Positions 26,442 through 35,461 of a stretch of DNA of 64,000 nt are shown here, piece after piece (the stretch's first letter is position 1; each line of letters begins with the position of its first letter). Below the pieces are notes generated by a model. It was not told where the DNA came from. It searched no databases and saw nothing but the letters and a program-made list of their open reading frames with translations. The position numbers were made by a program, and so were the translations under genes. The stretch is from Loktanella fryxellensis (GTDB lineage: Bacteria; Pseudomonadota; Alphaproteobacteria; Rhodobacterales; Rhodobacteraceae), in NCBI RefSeq assembly GCF_900110065.1, contig NZ_FOCI01000017.1, forward strand, positions 1-64,000. The letters are read 5' to 3'.

Positions 26442-26927
26442 ATGACGACGCCATTCATCGCCCAGACGCCCGCCGACCTGCCGGACCGCGCACGGGTCCT
26501 GTCCATGTCGGGACTTGCCTTCATGCAGGGCGTGCACGACGGCACCCTGCCGGGACCGCCCATTGCGGGCATCATGGATTTCGGCATCGTGAGCGTCGAC
26601 GCGGGCCGCGTCGTGTTCACCGGCACCCCGGCCTTCGCACATCTGAACCCGGTCGGTGGCGTCCACGGCGGCTGGTACGGCACGCTGCTGGACAGCTGCA
26701 TGGCCTGCGCGGTGATGACGACGGTACCGCAGGGTTCGGTCTATACCACGTTGGAATACAAAGTGAATATCGTCCGCGCCATCCCGCCGGGAATCACCGT
26801 CACCGCGACCGGCACCGTCGATCACGCGGGCCGGTCCACGGGTGTCGCCACGGGCCGGATCGCGGGGCCCGACGGCACGCTCTATGCCACCGGGTCCACG
26901 ACCTGCCTCATCATGAAGATCGACTAG
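26442..26927 (+). CDS. PaaI-type hotdog thioesterase
   Basis: 161 residues, one hotdog fold. The signature NPVGGVHGGWYGTLLDSCMACAV (about 67-89) contains the HGG loop and an Asp on the central helix expected to act in catalysis. Members hydrolyse aryl- or acyl-CoA thioesters in the cytoplasm. Its stop codon shares the sequence CTAG with the stop of the convergent gene. It is downstream of metF but has no obvious functional link to it. Substrate unknown. Confidence 0.9.
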   Translation: MTTPFIAQTPADLPDRARVLSMSGLAFMQGVHDGTLPGPPIAGIMDFGIVSVDAGRVVFTGTPAFAHLNPVGGVHGGWYGTLLDSCMACAVMTTVPQGSVYTTLEYKVNIVRAIPPGITVTATGTVDHAGRSTGVATGRIAGPDGTLYATGSTTCLIMKID

Positions 26928-29209
26928 GCGGCCTTGTCTCGGGCCGCCTGCAGCCAGCCCCAGACCCGGTGCGGCGTGAACGGCATCGCGACATCGCGCA
27001 CGCCGCTGTCCCACAGCGCGTCCAGCACGGCGTTGGTGACGGCAGCCAGCGCGCCAACCGTTCCCGCTTCGCCACAGCCCTTCATGCCCATCGGGTTATA
27101 CAGCGACGGCGTGCCACGGGTGGAAAACGCCACCCGCGGCACGTCCAGCGCCCGCGGCATCCCGTAATCCATGTAGCTTGCGGTCAGAAGCTGCCCGTCC
27201 GCATCGAAGACGACGCGCTCGCTCAACGCCTGACCAAGTCCCTGCGCCACGCCGCCATGCACCTGTCCTTCGACCAGCAAGGGATTGATGAGGTTGCCGA
27301 AATCGTCGACCACCGTGTAGCGGTCCACGACCGTGTGGCCGGTCTCGGGGTCGATCTCGACCTCGACCACGTGGGCGCCGTTGGGAAAGCTGCGGTTGTC
27401 CAGCGTGATGCGCTGGCTGTGGCGCAAAAGATCGGTGCGGCCGTCGCCGCGGGCCATCTCGGCCACCTCCAGCACGGTCGGCGTCATGTTGGACCCACTG
27501 ACCCGGAACCGTTCGTCGTCGAAGGTGACGTCGCCACCCTCGCGGTCCGCCAGATAGGCGGTGAAGGCCGCGATCAGCGCACCCACCGTGGCCAGAGTCG
27601 CCGTATTCTGCACCGTGACCGACCGCGACCCGCCGGTGCCGCCGCCTTGCTGGATGCGGTCGCTGTCGCCCTGCACCACGGTGATCCGGTCCATGGGGAT
27701 GCCGGTGTGATCGGACAGGAACTGCGCATAGACCGTCTCGTGGCCCTGACCGTTGGACTGGGTGCCGACGTGGATCTCGGCCCCGTCCCCGGTGAACACC
27801 ACCGTCGCGGTTTCCGACGGATCGCCGAGGATGCTTTCGATGTAATAGCACAGCCCCTGCCCACGCAGCCGCCCGCGCGCGGCAGAGGCCGCCTTGCGCG
27901 CGGCAAAGCCCGCCACGTCGGCGCTGTCCTGCGCCGTGTCCAGCAGGTCGGAAAACGCACCCACGTCATAGGTCACGCCGGTCGGCGTCGTATAGGGGAA
28001 CTGGTCGGGCGTGATAAAATTGCGGTGCCGCAGGTCCCACCCGGTGACGCCCAACTGCCGTGCAGCCGCGTCCATGCTGCGTTCCAGCACGAAGATCGCC
28101 TCCGGCCGCCCCGCGCCGCGATAGGCGTCCACGGGCGTCGTGTTGGTATAGACGCCGCGCACCCGCATCGCGGCCAGCGGCACCGCATAGGTGCCGGTCA
28201 GCACCTTGGCGAAAAGCTCGGTCTGGATGTTCTGTGCGAACTGGCTGTTGTAGGCGCCCATGTTGGCGATGGTATCAAGGCTGTAGGCCGTCATCCGCAG
28301 GTCCGCGTCGAAGGCGAGGGTCGCCTGCGTGATCAGGTCGCGGCCTGCGTTGTCGGTCAGCATGGCCTCGGTCCGCTCGCTCATCCAGCGGACGGGGCGC
28401 GACAGGTGCCGTGCGGCATGGGCCACGACGAAGGGTTCGGGATAGCGCATCCCCTTCATCCCGAACCCGCCGCCGACGTCGGGCGTGGTCACGCGCACTG
28501 CGTCTGGCGAAAGGCCGAAATGTTTCACCAGATCGGCCTTCGGCGCCCAGACGCCCTGCCCGTTCACGGCGACGTGCAGGCGTCCGTCCACCACCTCGGC
28601 ATAGCAGCCGCGCGGCTCCATCGCGTTGCAGATCACCCGGTTGTCGGGCACCTGCACGGTCACGACATGGGCCGCCGCCGCGATCGCCGCATCCACCGCA
28701 GTTGTATCGCCGAGGCTGAAATCGAAGGCGAGGTTGTCCGGCGCCGTGTCGTGCAGCGCCGCCCCACCCACCGCCAGATCGACGTGCGCGGGCAGGTCGT
28801 CGATATCGACCTCCACCGCCTCGGCGGCGTCACGGGCCTGCGCCAACGTGTCCGCGATCACGCAGGCGATGGGTTCGCCCACGTGCCGCACGCGCCCCTG
28901 CGCCAGAATGGGGCGACGGGTGAATGCGCCCCGGCTGCCGTCCCGGTTGCGCACCTGCACGCCCGCCAGATCCAGCACCACGCCCGCCGCCAGCAGCTCG
29001 TCGGCGGTGACGACCGCGTGGACGCCGGGCATCCCCCGCGCCGCATCCGCATCCACGCCGCGCAGCACCCCGTGCGCCACCTGCGCGCGCACGAAGACCG
29101 CGAACAGCGCCCCCGCAGGCGCCACATCGTCCACATAGCGGCCCGCGCCGGTCAGGAACCGGCGATCCTCGATCCGGGTGACGGGCTGACTCTTGCCGAA
29201 TGCGTCCAT
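26924..29209 (-). CDS. Molybdopterin-binding hydroxylase large subunit (CoxL/XDH family, form II-like)
   Basis: 761 residues, the usual length of the large subunit of carbon monoxide dehydrogenase/xanthine dehydrogenase-type enzymes. GGGFGMKG (247-254) and other cofactor loops are present. The active-site loop reads AYRGAGR at 362-368, the form II type, not the AYRCSFR of genuine CO dehydrogenase. The catalytic glutamate is E714 in KGCGEAGT. A ribosome site AGGAG precedes ATG 29209. FAD and 2Fe-2S subunits are not adjacent, so they must be elsewhere or absent. Probable substrate: an aldehyde or N-heterocycle, not CO. It overlaps the thioesterase gene by 4 nt at the stops. Confidence 0.93.
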   Translation of the reverse strand: MDAFGKSQPVTRIEDRRFLTGAGRYVDDVAPAGALFAVFVRAQVAHGVLRGVDADAARGMPGVHAVVTADELLAAGVVLDLAGVQVRNRDGSRGAFTRRPILAQGRVRHVGEPIACVIADTLAQARDAAEAVEVDIDDLPAHVDLAVGGAALHDTAPDNLAFDFSLGDTTAVDAAIAAAAHVVTVQVPDNRVICNAMEPRGCYAEVVDGRLHVAVNGQGVWAPKADLVKHFGLSPDAVRVTTPDVGGGFGMKGMRYPEPFVVAHAARHLSRPVRWMSERTEAMLTDNAGRDLITQATLAFDADLRMTAYSLDTIANMGAYNSQFAQNIQTELFAKVLTGTYAVPLAAMRVRGVYTNTTPVDAYRGAGRPEAIFVLERSMDAAARQLGVTGWDLRHRNFITPDQFPYTTPTGVTYDVGAFSDLLDTAQDSADVAGFAARKAASAARGRLRGQGLCYYIESILGDPSETATVVFTGDGAEIHVGTQSNGQGHETVYAQFLSDHTGIPMDRITVVQGDSDRIQQGGGTGGSRSVTVQNTATLATVGALIAAFTAYLADREGGDVTFDDERFRVSGSNMTPTVLEVAEMARGDGRTDLLRHSQRITLDNRSFPNGAHVVEVEIDPETGHTVVDRYTVVDDFGNLINPLLVEGQVHGGVAQGLGQALSERVVFDADGQLLTASYMDYGMPRALDVPRVAFSTRGTPSLYNPMGMKGCGEAGTVGALAAVTNAVLDALWDSGVRDVAMPFTPHRVWGWLQAARDKAA

Positions 29210-29361
29210 GGTGGCTGCTCCTGTGCTGTCACGGCGGAACCTAACCTGCGTCAGGCGGGCGTCCAGTGGCCCCGCCGCCGCACCCCGGCGGCCATTGCCC
29301 CTTTTCCCCCTGTCGCCCAGCGGCTAAACCCTGCGGCAACCTGACAATCAAGGACGCAGCC

Positions 29362-32300
29362 ATGGCCCTCGACAAGACCTTCGACCCCGCCGCCCGCGAA
29401 GCCGCGATCTATGCCGCGTGGGAACAGGCCGGCGCGTTCAAGGCGGGCGCGGCCAAGCGTCGTGACGAGACGTTCACCATCATGCTGCCGCCCCCCAACG
29501 TGACCGGTGCGCTGCATGTGGGCCACGCCTTCAACCACACGCTGATGGATATCCTCACCCGGTGGAAACGGATGCAGGGCTACGACACGCTCTGGCAGCC
29601 CGGCCTCGACCACGCGGGCATCGCCACGCAGCTTGTCGTGGAAAAGCAGTTGGCAGAACGCCAAATCAAACGCACCGACATGACCCGCCCCGATTTCATC
29701 GCCAAGATCTGGGAGTGGAAGGCCCAGTCCGGCGGCACGATTGAGGATCAGGCGCGGCGGCTGGGCGACAGCATGGACTGGTCCCGCTCCGCCTTCACCA
29801 TGTCCGGGGCCGAGAGTGCGCCCCAGAGCGAGAAGCACGGCAACTTCCACGACGCCGTGCTCAAGGTCTTCGTCGACCTGTTTGACAAGGGCCTGATCTA
29901 TCGCGGCAAGCGGCTGGTGAACTGGGACCCGCATTTCGAGACGGCGATCAGCGATCTGGAGGTCGAGAACCGCGAGGTCGAAGGCCACATGTGGCACTTC
30001 AAATACCCTCTCGCCGGCGGTGAGACCTATACCTACGTCGAGCGCGACGAGAACGGTGCCGTGCTGTTCGAGGAGGAGCGCGACTACATCTCCATCGCCA
30101 CGACGCGGCCCGAGACGATGCTGGGCGACGGCGCAGTGGCCGTGCACCAGGATGACGCGCGCTATGCCCCCATCGTCGGCAAACTGTGCGAGATCCCCGT
30201 GGGGCCGAAAGAGGCCCGCCGCCTGATCCCGATCATCACCGATGAATATCCCGACATGACCTTCGGGTCGGGTGCGGTGAAGATCACCGGCGCGCATGAT
30301 TTCAACGACTATCAGGTCGCCAAACGCGCAGGCATCCCTATGTATGCGCTGATGGACACCAAGGGCCGGATGCGCGCCGACGGGCGGCCCTACGCCGAGG
30401 AGGCCGCGACTGCACGGGCCATCGCCGCAGGTGAACAGACCTTCGACGAAAACATGATCGCCGCGATGAACATGGTGCCCGAGGCCTACCGCGGCCTCGA
30501 CCGCTTTGCCGCGCGCGACGCTGTCGTGGCCGACATCACCGCCGAGGGGCTGGCGGTCATGACCGTCGCCACCGACCCCCGTCTGGGCAAGGCGGCGGTG
30601 AAGGCCCCCCTCGCCCCCGAAGAAGGAGGCGACGCCCGCACGGACGAGGAGCAACTGGTCCCGCTGGTCGAGGCCAAGGCGATCATGCAGCCGTTCGGCG
30701 ACCGCTCCGGCGTCGTGATCGAACCCGCGCTGACCGACCAGTGGTTCGTGGACACCGCAAAGATCGTGGGTCCGGCGCTGGATGCGGTGCGCAACGGGCG
30801 CACCAAGATCATCCCCGAGAGCGGCGAGAAGGTCTATTACCACTGGCTCGAGAACATCGAGCCCTGGTGCATCTCGCGCCAGCTCTGGTGGGGCCACCAG
30901 ATCCCGGTGTGGTATGGACCGACTGGGAGAGGCGATTTCGAAGAAAATAGCCATGAGGTTCGTCCTGCTGGCTACAAATATGCGGTTTGCGCAGCCACCT
31001 TTGAGGAGGCTGCGCAAAAGATCGCATTTAGATACGGCGGCCCTATCGTTGAAGTATCCTCTAAAGAGGAGGCGGAGAACTTTAAGGGGCCAGAAACGCC
31101 GCTCTACCGCGACCCCGACGTCCTCGACACCTGGTTCTCCTCCGGCCTCTGGCCCTTCGGCACCCTAGGCTGGCCAGAGCAGACGCCGGAGCTCGCGAAA
31201 TACTTTCCCGGCGATGTCCTCATTACCGGGCAGGACATCCTGTTCTTCTGGGTGGCGCGCATGATGATGATGTCGCTGGCCGTGACGGACGAAATCCCGT
31301 TCCACACGGTCTACCTCCACCAGCTCGTCCGGGATGCGAAGGGCGAGAAGATGTCCAAGACGCGCGGCAACGTCATCGACCCGCTTGCGATGATCGACCT
31401 CTACGGCGCCGACGCCCTGCGGTTCAACAACGCGGCCATGGCGGCGATCGGCGGCGTGCTCAAGATCAACGAGGACCGCATCAAGGGTTATCGCAACTTC
31501 GGCACCAAGCTGTGGAACGCCGCCCGGTTCGCGGAACTGAACGGCGTCTTCGACGCCCCCCGGCCCGATGGCGTGCCCACCGCCACCGCCACCGTGAACC
31601 GCTGGATCATCGGCGAGACGGCCCGCGTCCGCGCCGACGTGGACGCCGCCCTCACCGCCTACCGCTTCAACGACGCGGCGGGTGCGCTCTACGCCTTCGT
31701 CTGGGGACGGGTCTGCGACTGGTACGTGGAATTCGCCAAACCCCTGCTGCTGGACGGCGACGCAGGCGCACAGCTGGAAACCCGACAGACCATGGCGTGG
31801 GTGCTGGACCAGTCGCTGATCCTGCTGCACCCCTTCATGCCCTTCATCACCGAAGAGCTGTGGTCCCTGACCGGTGAGCGCCCCCAGATGCTGTGCCTGA
31901 CCCCGTGGCCAGATGACCTGACCGACACGCTGGCCGATCCCGCCGCACAGGCCGAGATGGACTGGACCATCGCACTCATCGACGGCGTCCGCTCTGCCCG
32001 CGCGCAGATGAACGTGCCTGCGGGGCTGAAGATCGACGTGCTGCGCATCGACGCCGATGCGGCTGCGCTGCAGGCCGAGGGTAACAATGCCGCCCTGATC
32101 CAACGTCTTGCCCGGATCGAGACGATCACTGCGGCCGATGCGGTGCCGAAAGGCTCGCTGACCGTCGCCGCCAAGGGGGCGACCTATGCCCTGCCGCTGG
32201 CGGGCCTGATCGACGTGGACGCCGAAAAGGACCGCCTGACGAAGGGCCTGGTGAAGCTGGAAAAGGAGATCAAGGGCCTCGCGGGCCGGGCCAACAACCC

Positions 32301-32421
32301 TGCCTTCGCCGCCTCCGCCCCGCCCGAGGTGGTGGCCGAAACGAAGGCCAATCTCGCCGAACGCGAGGCCGAGGCCGAGACCCTGCGCACCGCCCTCGCC
32401 CGTCTGGCCGAGATCGACTGA
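29362..32421 (+). CDS. valS: Valyl-tRNA synthetase ValS
   Basis: 1019 residues, class Ia synthetase charging tRNA-Val. HIGH motif in [15 protein letters not shown] (about 44-58), editing-domain [10 protein letters not shown], the KMSKS-equivalent KMSKT in [10 protein letters not shown], and a C-terminal coiled coil (~950-1019) with alternating Leu/Lys/Glu. ATG 29362 follows AAGGA. Residues ~519-578 (nt 30916-31095), between IPVWYG and [14 protein letters not shown], are encoded with very different codon use: about half the codons end in G/C, while the 20 codons just before all do. The frame is intact through it, so the gene is presumably functional. See the separate patch feature. Confidence 0.97.
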   Translation: MALDKTFDPAAREAAIYAAWEQAGAFKAGAAKRRDETFTIMLPPPNVTGALHVGHAFNHTLMDILTRWKRMQGYDTLWQPGLDHAGIATQLVVEKQLAERQIKRTDMTRPDFIAKIWEWKAQSGGTIEDQARRLGDSMDWSRSAFTMSGAESAPQSEKHGNFHDAVLKVFVDLFDKGLIYRGKRLVNWDPHFETAISDLEVENREVEGHMWHFKYPLAGGETYTYVERDENGAVLFEEERDYISIATTRPETMLGDGAVAVHQDDARYAPIVGKLCEIPVGPKEARRLIPIITDEYPDMTFGSGAVKITGAHDFNDYQVAKRAGIPMYALMDTKGRMRADGRPYAEEAATARAIAAGEQTFDENMIAAMNMVPEAYRGLDRFAARDAVVADITAEGLAVMTVATDPRLGKAAVKAPLAPEEGGDARTDEEQLVPLVEAKAIMQPFGDRSGVVIEPALTDQWFVDTAKIVGPALDAVRNGRTKIIPESGEKVYYHWLENIEPWCISRQLWWGHQIPVWYGPTGRGDFEENSHEVRPAGYKYAVCAATFEEAAQKIAFRYGGPIVEVSSKEEAENFKGPETPLYRDPDVLDTWFSSGLWPFGTLGWPEQTPELAKYFPGDVLITGQDILFFWVARMMMMSLAVTDEIPFHTVYLHQLVRDAKGEKMSKTRGNVIDPLAMIDLYGADALRFNNAAMAAIGGVLKINEDRIKGYRNFGTKLWNAARFAELNGVFDAPRPDGVPTATATVNRWIIGETARVRADVDAALTAYRFNDAAGALYAFVWGRVCDWYVEFAKPLLLDGDAGAQLETRQTMAWVLDQSLILLHPFMPFITEELWSLTGERPQMLCLTPWPDDLTDTLADPAAQAEMDWTIALIDGVRSARAQMNVPAGLKIDVLRIDADAAALQAEGNNAALIQRLARIETITAADAVPKGSLTVAAKGATYALPLAGLIDVDAEKDRLTKGLVKLEKEIKGLAGRANNPAFAASAPPEVVAETKANLAEREAEAETLRTALARLAEID
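30916..31095 (+). other. AT-richer, codon-atypical patch inside valS
   Basis: By hand count this 180-nt segment is about 52% GC, and 29 of 60 codons end in G or C. The neighbouring 60 nt (30841-30900) are 67% GC with 20 of 20 such codons. AGA occurs twice, with GTA, TCT and CAA. It encodes a hydrophilic segment between the IPVWYG strand and the [12 protein letters not shown] helix, where ValRS length varies among bacteria. In-frame and free of stops, it looks like a replaced or inserted module, perhaps from recombination with a lower-GC donor. Confidence 0.7.
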
Positions 32422-32430
32422 CGCCAACAG

Positions 32431-32456
32431 CCCCGGTCGTACCTTGACGACCGGGG
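32431..32456 (+). terminator. Hairpin after valS
   Basis: CCCCGGTCGT, loop ACCTTG, ACGACCGGGG: a perfect 10-bp stem starting 10 nt after the valS stop. It lacks a U-run, so termination may be weak or Rho-assisted, but position and stability suggest the end of the valS transcript. Confidence 0.6.
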
Positions 32457-32514
32457 TCCGTTGCCCGTCATCTTGCTCCAAACACTCCCCGCGCGGCGCG
32501 CTCCCGCCCCACCC

Positions 32515-32661
32515 CGCCTCCGGCCCTCGCTTTTTTTCAAGTACTCCCGCCGGAGGCGTCCCTGTCTCGCCGCCAACGCGGCCAGCGACCGCCTTGCGCC
32601 ACCGCTTTCCACCTCTACGCCGCTCTCGTTCATCCGACCCGTGAAACTCCCGCCGGAGGCG
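32515..32661 (+). repeat. Interspersed inverted/direct repeat in the leader of the hisC-like gene
   Basis: CGCCTCCGGC at 32515-32524 is perfectly complementary to GCCGGAGGCG at both 32549-32558 and 32652-32661. The two right-hand copies lie in a 16-nt direct repeat, ACTCCCGCCGGAGGCG (32543-32558, 32646-32661). The second copy is the ribosome site of the next gene (ATG 32665). The 24-nt loop of the first hairpin contains a run of seven T. I recall similar GCCTCCGGCGGGAGTA-type intergenic sequences in Roseobacter genomes, so it may be a dispersed repeat; that is memory, not a search. Confidence 0.6.
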
Positions 32662-32664
32662 CCC

Positions 32665-33780
32665 ATGGCCGACACCACAGACCCCCGCCTGACCCCGCTG
32701 GCAGCCTCCCTGCCCGCCACGGTCCCTTTCGTCGGCCCGGAAACCATGGAGCGGCAGCGCGGCACACCCTTCGCCGCACGGCTGGGGGCCAACGAATCCG
32801 CCTTCGGCCCCTCGCCGCGGGCCATCGCAGCCCTGCGGGACGCCACGCCCGAGATGTGGCAATATGCCGATCCGGAGGCGCACGACCTGCGCCACGCCAT
32901 GGCCGCCCATCACGGCATCGCGCCCGCCCACATCATGCTGGGCGAAGGGATCGACGCGCTGCTGGGCAATCTCGTGCGGCTGCTGATCGCACCCGGCGAT
33001 GCGGTCGTGACCAGTGCCGGGGCCTATCCGACCTTCAACTACCACGTCACCGGCTTCGGCGGCACGCTGCACATGGTGCCCTATGCGGGCGACCACGAGG
33101 ACCCCGCCGCCCTGATCGCCCGCGCGGCGGAGGTGGGCGCGAAGCTCATCTACCTCGCCAATCCGGACAACCCGATGGGCAGCCACCACCCGGCGACCAC
33201 GATCCAGACCATGATCGACGCCGTGCCCGACGGCTGCCTGCTGATCTTGGACGAGGCCTATGTCGACCTCGCCCCCGACGGCACCGCCCCGGCCCTCGAT
33301 CCGACCTCGACCTCCGTCATCCGCATGCGGACCTTTTCCAAGGCGCATGGCCTTGCCGGTCTGCGCATCGGCTACGCCATCGGTCCCGCCCCGCTGATCG
33401 CGGCGTTCGAGCGGGTGCGCAACCATTTCGGCGTGAACCGCGCCGCACAGGTGGCGGCCCTCGCAGCCCTCGCCGATCCCGACTGGCTGCCCCATGTGCG
33501 GGCGCAGGTCGTGGACAGCCGCGCCGCGCTGTCCCGGATCGCGGCGGACAACGGCCTGACGGCCCTGCCAAGTGCGACGAACTTTGTCACCATCGACTGC
33601 GGACAGGACGGCGCGTTCGCGCGCCGCGTGCTGACAGCCTTGCTGGACCACGGCATCTTCGCCCGGATGCCGGGTGTTCCCCCGCACGACCGCTGCATCC
33701 GCATCACCTGCGGTCCGGCGGACGCGATGGCCGCGTTTGCCGCCGCCCTGCCACGGGCGCTGGCCGCGGCACAGGACTAG
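32665..33780 (+). CDS. hisC: HisC-like pyridoxal-phosphate aminotransferase (class I/II)
   Basis: 371 residues, fold type I. It aligns in pattern with histidinol-phosphate aminotransferase: LGANESAFGPSP near the N-terminus, NPDNPMG (166-172), LDEAYVD (195-201), and the Schiff-base lysine K226 in RTFSKAHGLAGLRIGY. It would convert imidazole-acetol phosphate to histidinol phosphate, but this family also covers aromatic and phosphonate aminotransferases, and no other his genes are adjacent, so the reaction is uncertain. ATG 32665 follows CGGAGG. The frame is open 204 nt upstream through the repeat leader, with no similarity there. Confidence 0.85.
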   Translation: MADTTDPRLTPLAASLPATVPFVGPETMERQRGTPFAARLGANESAFGPSPRAIAALRDATPEMWQYADPEAHDLRHAMAAHHGIAPAHIMLGEGIDALLGNLVRLLIAPGDAVVTSAGAYPTFNYHVTGFGGTLHMVPYAGDHEDPAALIARAAEVGAKLIYLANPDNPMGSHHPATTIQTMIDAVPDGCLLILDEAYVDLAPDGTAPALDPTSTSVIRMRTFSKAHGLAGLRIGYAIGPAPLIAAFERVRNHFGVNRAAQVAALAALADPDWLPHVRAQVVDSRAALSRIAADNGLTALPSATNFVTIDCGQDGAFARRVLTALLDHGIFARMPGVPPHDRCIRITCGPADAMAAFAAALPRALAAAQD

Positions 33781-33787
33781 GCCTGCC

Positions 33788-33835
33788 GCGCCCGTGGGTG
33801 CCACCCCGCCGACAGGGCGGTGGTGGCACGGGCGC
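33788..33835. terminator. Long hairpin between convergent aminotransferase genes
   Basis: GCGCCCGTG (33788-33796) pairs with CACGGGCGC (33827-33835). Inside, TGCCACC-CCGCC can pair with GGCGGTGGTGGCA with a small bulge around a GACA loop. It starts 8 nt after the hisC-like stop and precedes the convergent class V gene end, so it may terminate the plus-strand transcript. No U-tract. Confidence 0.5.
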
Positions 33836-33926
33836 AATCGCGGCACGCACGGACGTCACCGCGCCCGTCGGACCAGCACCACGGCACAGACCGCAGCCCG
33901 CACGGGCGCATCCGGCACCGCGCCCA

Positions 33927-35105
33927 TCAGCTTGCGGCCGCGATCACCTCTGCCGCCGCACGGGCGCCACCGGCGCCGTGGGGGATCCTGCAGGCGATCA
34001 GCCCCGCCTCCAGCGTGGCCACCAGCCCGAGGATCATCTGCGCGTTCACGTGCCCCATGTGACCCAGCCGGAACCACGCATCCGCAGGTTCGCGCCCCAG
34101 ACCGATGCCCAGCGTCAGGCCCGCCGTATGCTCGCACCAGCGGCGCAGGGCGTCGCCCTGCCCGGCCTCCAACCCGATGGAGGTGACGGAATGCGACCGC
34201 AGGCCCGCGTCGGTGACGTTCAGACGCAGCGGCCCGGCGCTGCCCCACACGTCGCAGGCGGCCCAGATCGCACGGCTCAGCACCGCGTGGCGGGTCCAGA
34301 CGTTTTCCAGCCCTTCGGCGCCGATCATGTCCAGTGCTGCACGCAGACCATACAGATGGTGCGTCGGGGCCGTGCCGTCGAAATACTGATAGAACTGCGC
34401 GGGCCGCGCCCGTGGCGTCCAGTCCCACCACGCCGACACCCGCGCCACCTGCCGTGCAGCCGCACGCGCGTTGAAGAACACGAACGCCAGCCCCGCCGGC
34501 GTCATCAGACCCTTCTGGCAGCCCGCCACCATCACGTCGACACCCCATGCGTCCATCTCGAACACGTCGCACCCGAGTGACGCCATGCAATCGACCATCA
34601 GCAGGGCCGCGTGCCCCGCCGCGTCCAGTACGCCGCGCAGGGCGGCCACATCGTTGCGGATCCCGGTCGAGGTGTCGGTCTGGCACACCAGCACCGCCTT
34701 GATCGCCCCATCCGTATCGGCGGCAAGCGCCGCCGTGACGCGACCTGCGTCCACCGTCGCGGTCTGGCCGAAGTCCAGCACGTCGACGACCAACCCCAGC
34801 TTTTCCGCCATCTCGGCCCAGCCGTGGCCGAACCGGCCCGTACACAGCACCAGCACCCGGTCGCCCGGGGCGCACAGGTTGGCAAGCGATGCTTCCCACG
34901 CCGCATGGCCGTTGCCGATGTAGATCGCCACGTCGCCGGTGGTGCGCGCGACGCGGCGCAGGTCGGGGATCAGGCTGGCGGTCAGGTCATGCAACTCGCC
35001 CTCGTAGATGTTGGGCGACGCGCGGTGCATCGCGCGCAGCACCGCATCGGGCATGACGGAGGGGCCTGGAATGGCAAGGTAGGCGCGGCCTTGGGACAAG
35101 GACAT
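33927..35105 (-). CDS. Class V aminotransferase (serine/alanine-glyoxylate type)
   Basis: 392 residues, PLP-dependent fold type I. IPGPSVMPD at the N-terminus, the glycine-rich IYIGNGHAAWEASLANL, and the cofactor lysine K198 in VAGCQKGLMTPAGLAF are typical of serine-glyoxylate, alanine-glyoxylate and related transaminases. The C-terminal FRLGHMGHVN is a family signature. The likely role is transfer of an amino group to glyoxylate in C2/serine metabolism. The neighbours give no pathway. ATG 35105 gives the normal N-terminus. Confidence 0.92.
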   Translation of the reverse strand: MSLSQGRAYLAIPGPSVMPDAVLRAMHRASPNIYEGELHDLTASLIPDLRRVARTTGDVAIYIGNGHAAWEASLANLCAPGDRVLVLCTGRFGHGWAEMAEKLGLVVDVLDFGQTATVDAGRVTAALAADTDGAIKAVLVCQTDTSTGIRNDVAALRGVLDAAGHAALLMVDCMASLGCDVFEMDAWGVDVMVAGCQKGLMTPAGLAFVFFNARAAARQVARVSAWWDWTPRARPAQFYQYFDGTAPTHHLYGLRAALDMIGAEGLENVWTRHAVLSRAIWAACDVWGSAGPLRLNVTDAGLRSHSVTSIGLEAGQGDALRRWCEHTAGLTLGIGLGREPADAWFRLGHMGHVNAQMILGLVATLEAGLIACRIPHGAGGARAAAEVIAAAS

Positions 35106-35461
35106 GGGGGGTATGACTTTCAGCGCAAAGGGGTCTGCGCGACACTAGCCATGGCGCACCGCGCGTCAACCACACCCCGTCCGCGGATCACACCCTGCCG
35201 CGGACATCACTGGCGGGCGCATCACCCTGCCACCGCGTCCATCGCGCCCCCTGCGGCCCCGTGTCGGCCCTGCCGTCCGGACCCATCGCACGACCACCAC
35301 CTTGCGACCGACACGGCACCCGCAGCGGTCCGGCCACCTCTCCGTCGCCCGGCGCGATACGGCCTGCCGTCGCTGCGGCCGCGTGGGCCACACGCTTGCC
35401 CTGACCCCGATGCATCGCTAGATGTGGGCGCGACGGACGGACCCCTTCCAGAAGGTGCGGC
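35106..35461. other. 356-nt divergent gap, no gene seen
   Basis: It lies between the class V aminotransferase (minus) and the phosphatase gene (plus). Short open frames are Arg/Pro-rich with no ribosome site. No palindrome of note; both promoters presumably lie here. Confidence 0.4.

Noticed and set aside
26924-29209. Carbon monoxide dehydrogenase large subunit
   Set aside because: The active-site loop is AYRGAGR rather than the AYRCSFR loop of true CO dehydrogenases, and coxM/coxS are not adjacent.
26000-29344. A 1114-codon plus-strand open frame across metF, thioesterase and the CoxL-like gene
   Set aside because: It crosses three supported genes in other frames and has no family motif or ribosome site.
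30916-31095. Intein or mobile insertion in valS
   Set aside because: Only 60 codons, no splicing or endonuclease motifs, no terminal repeats seen. A recombined native segment is more likely.
31165-33846. An 893-codon minus-strand open frame under valS and the hisC-like gene
   Set aside because: Low-complexity Gly/Arg/His composition and full overlap with two recognisable enzymes.
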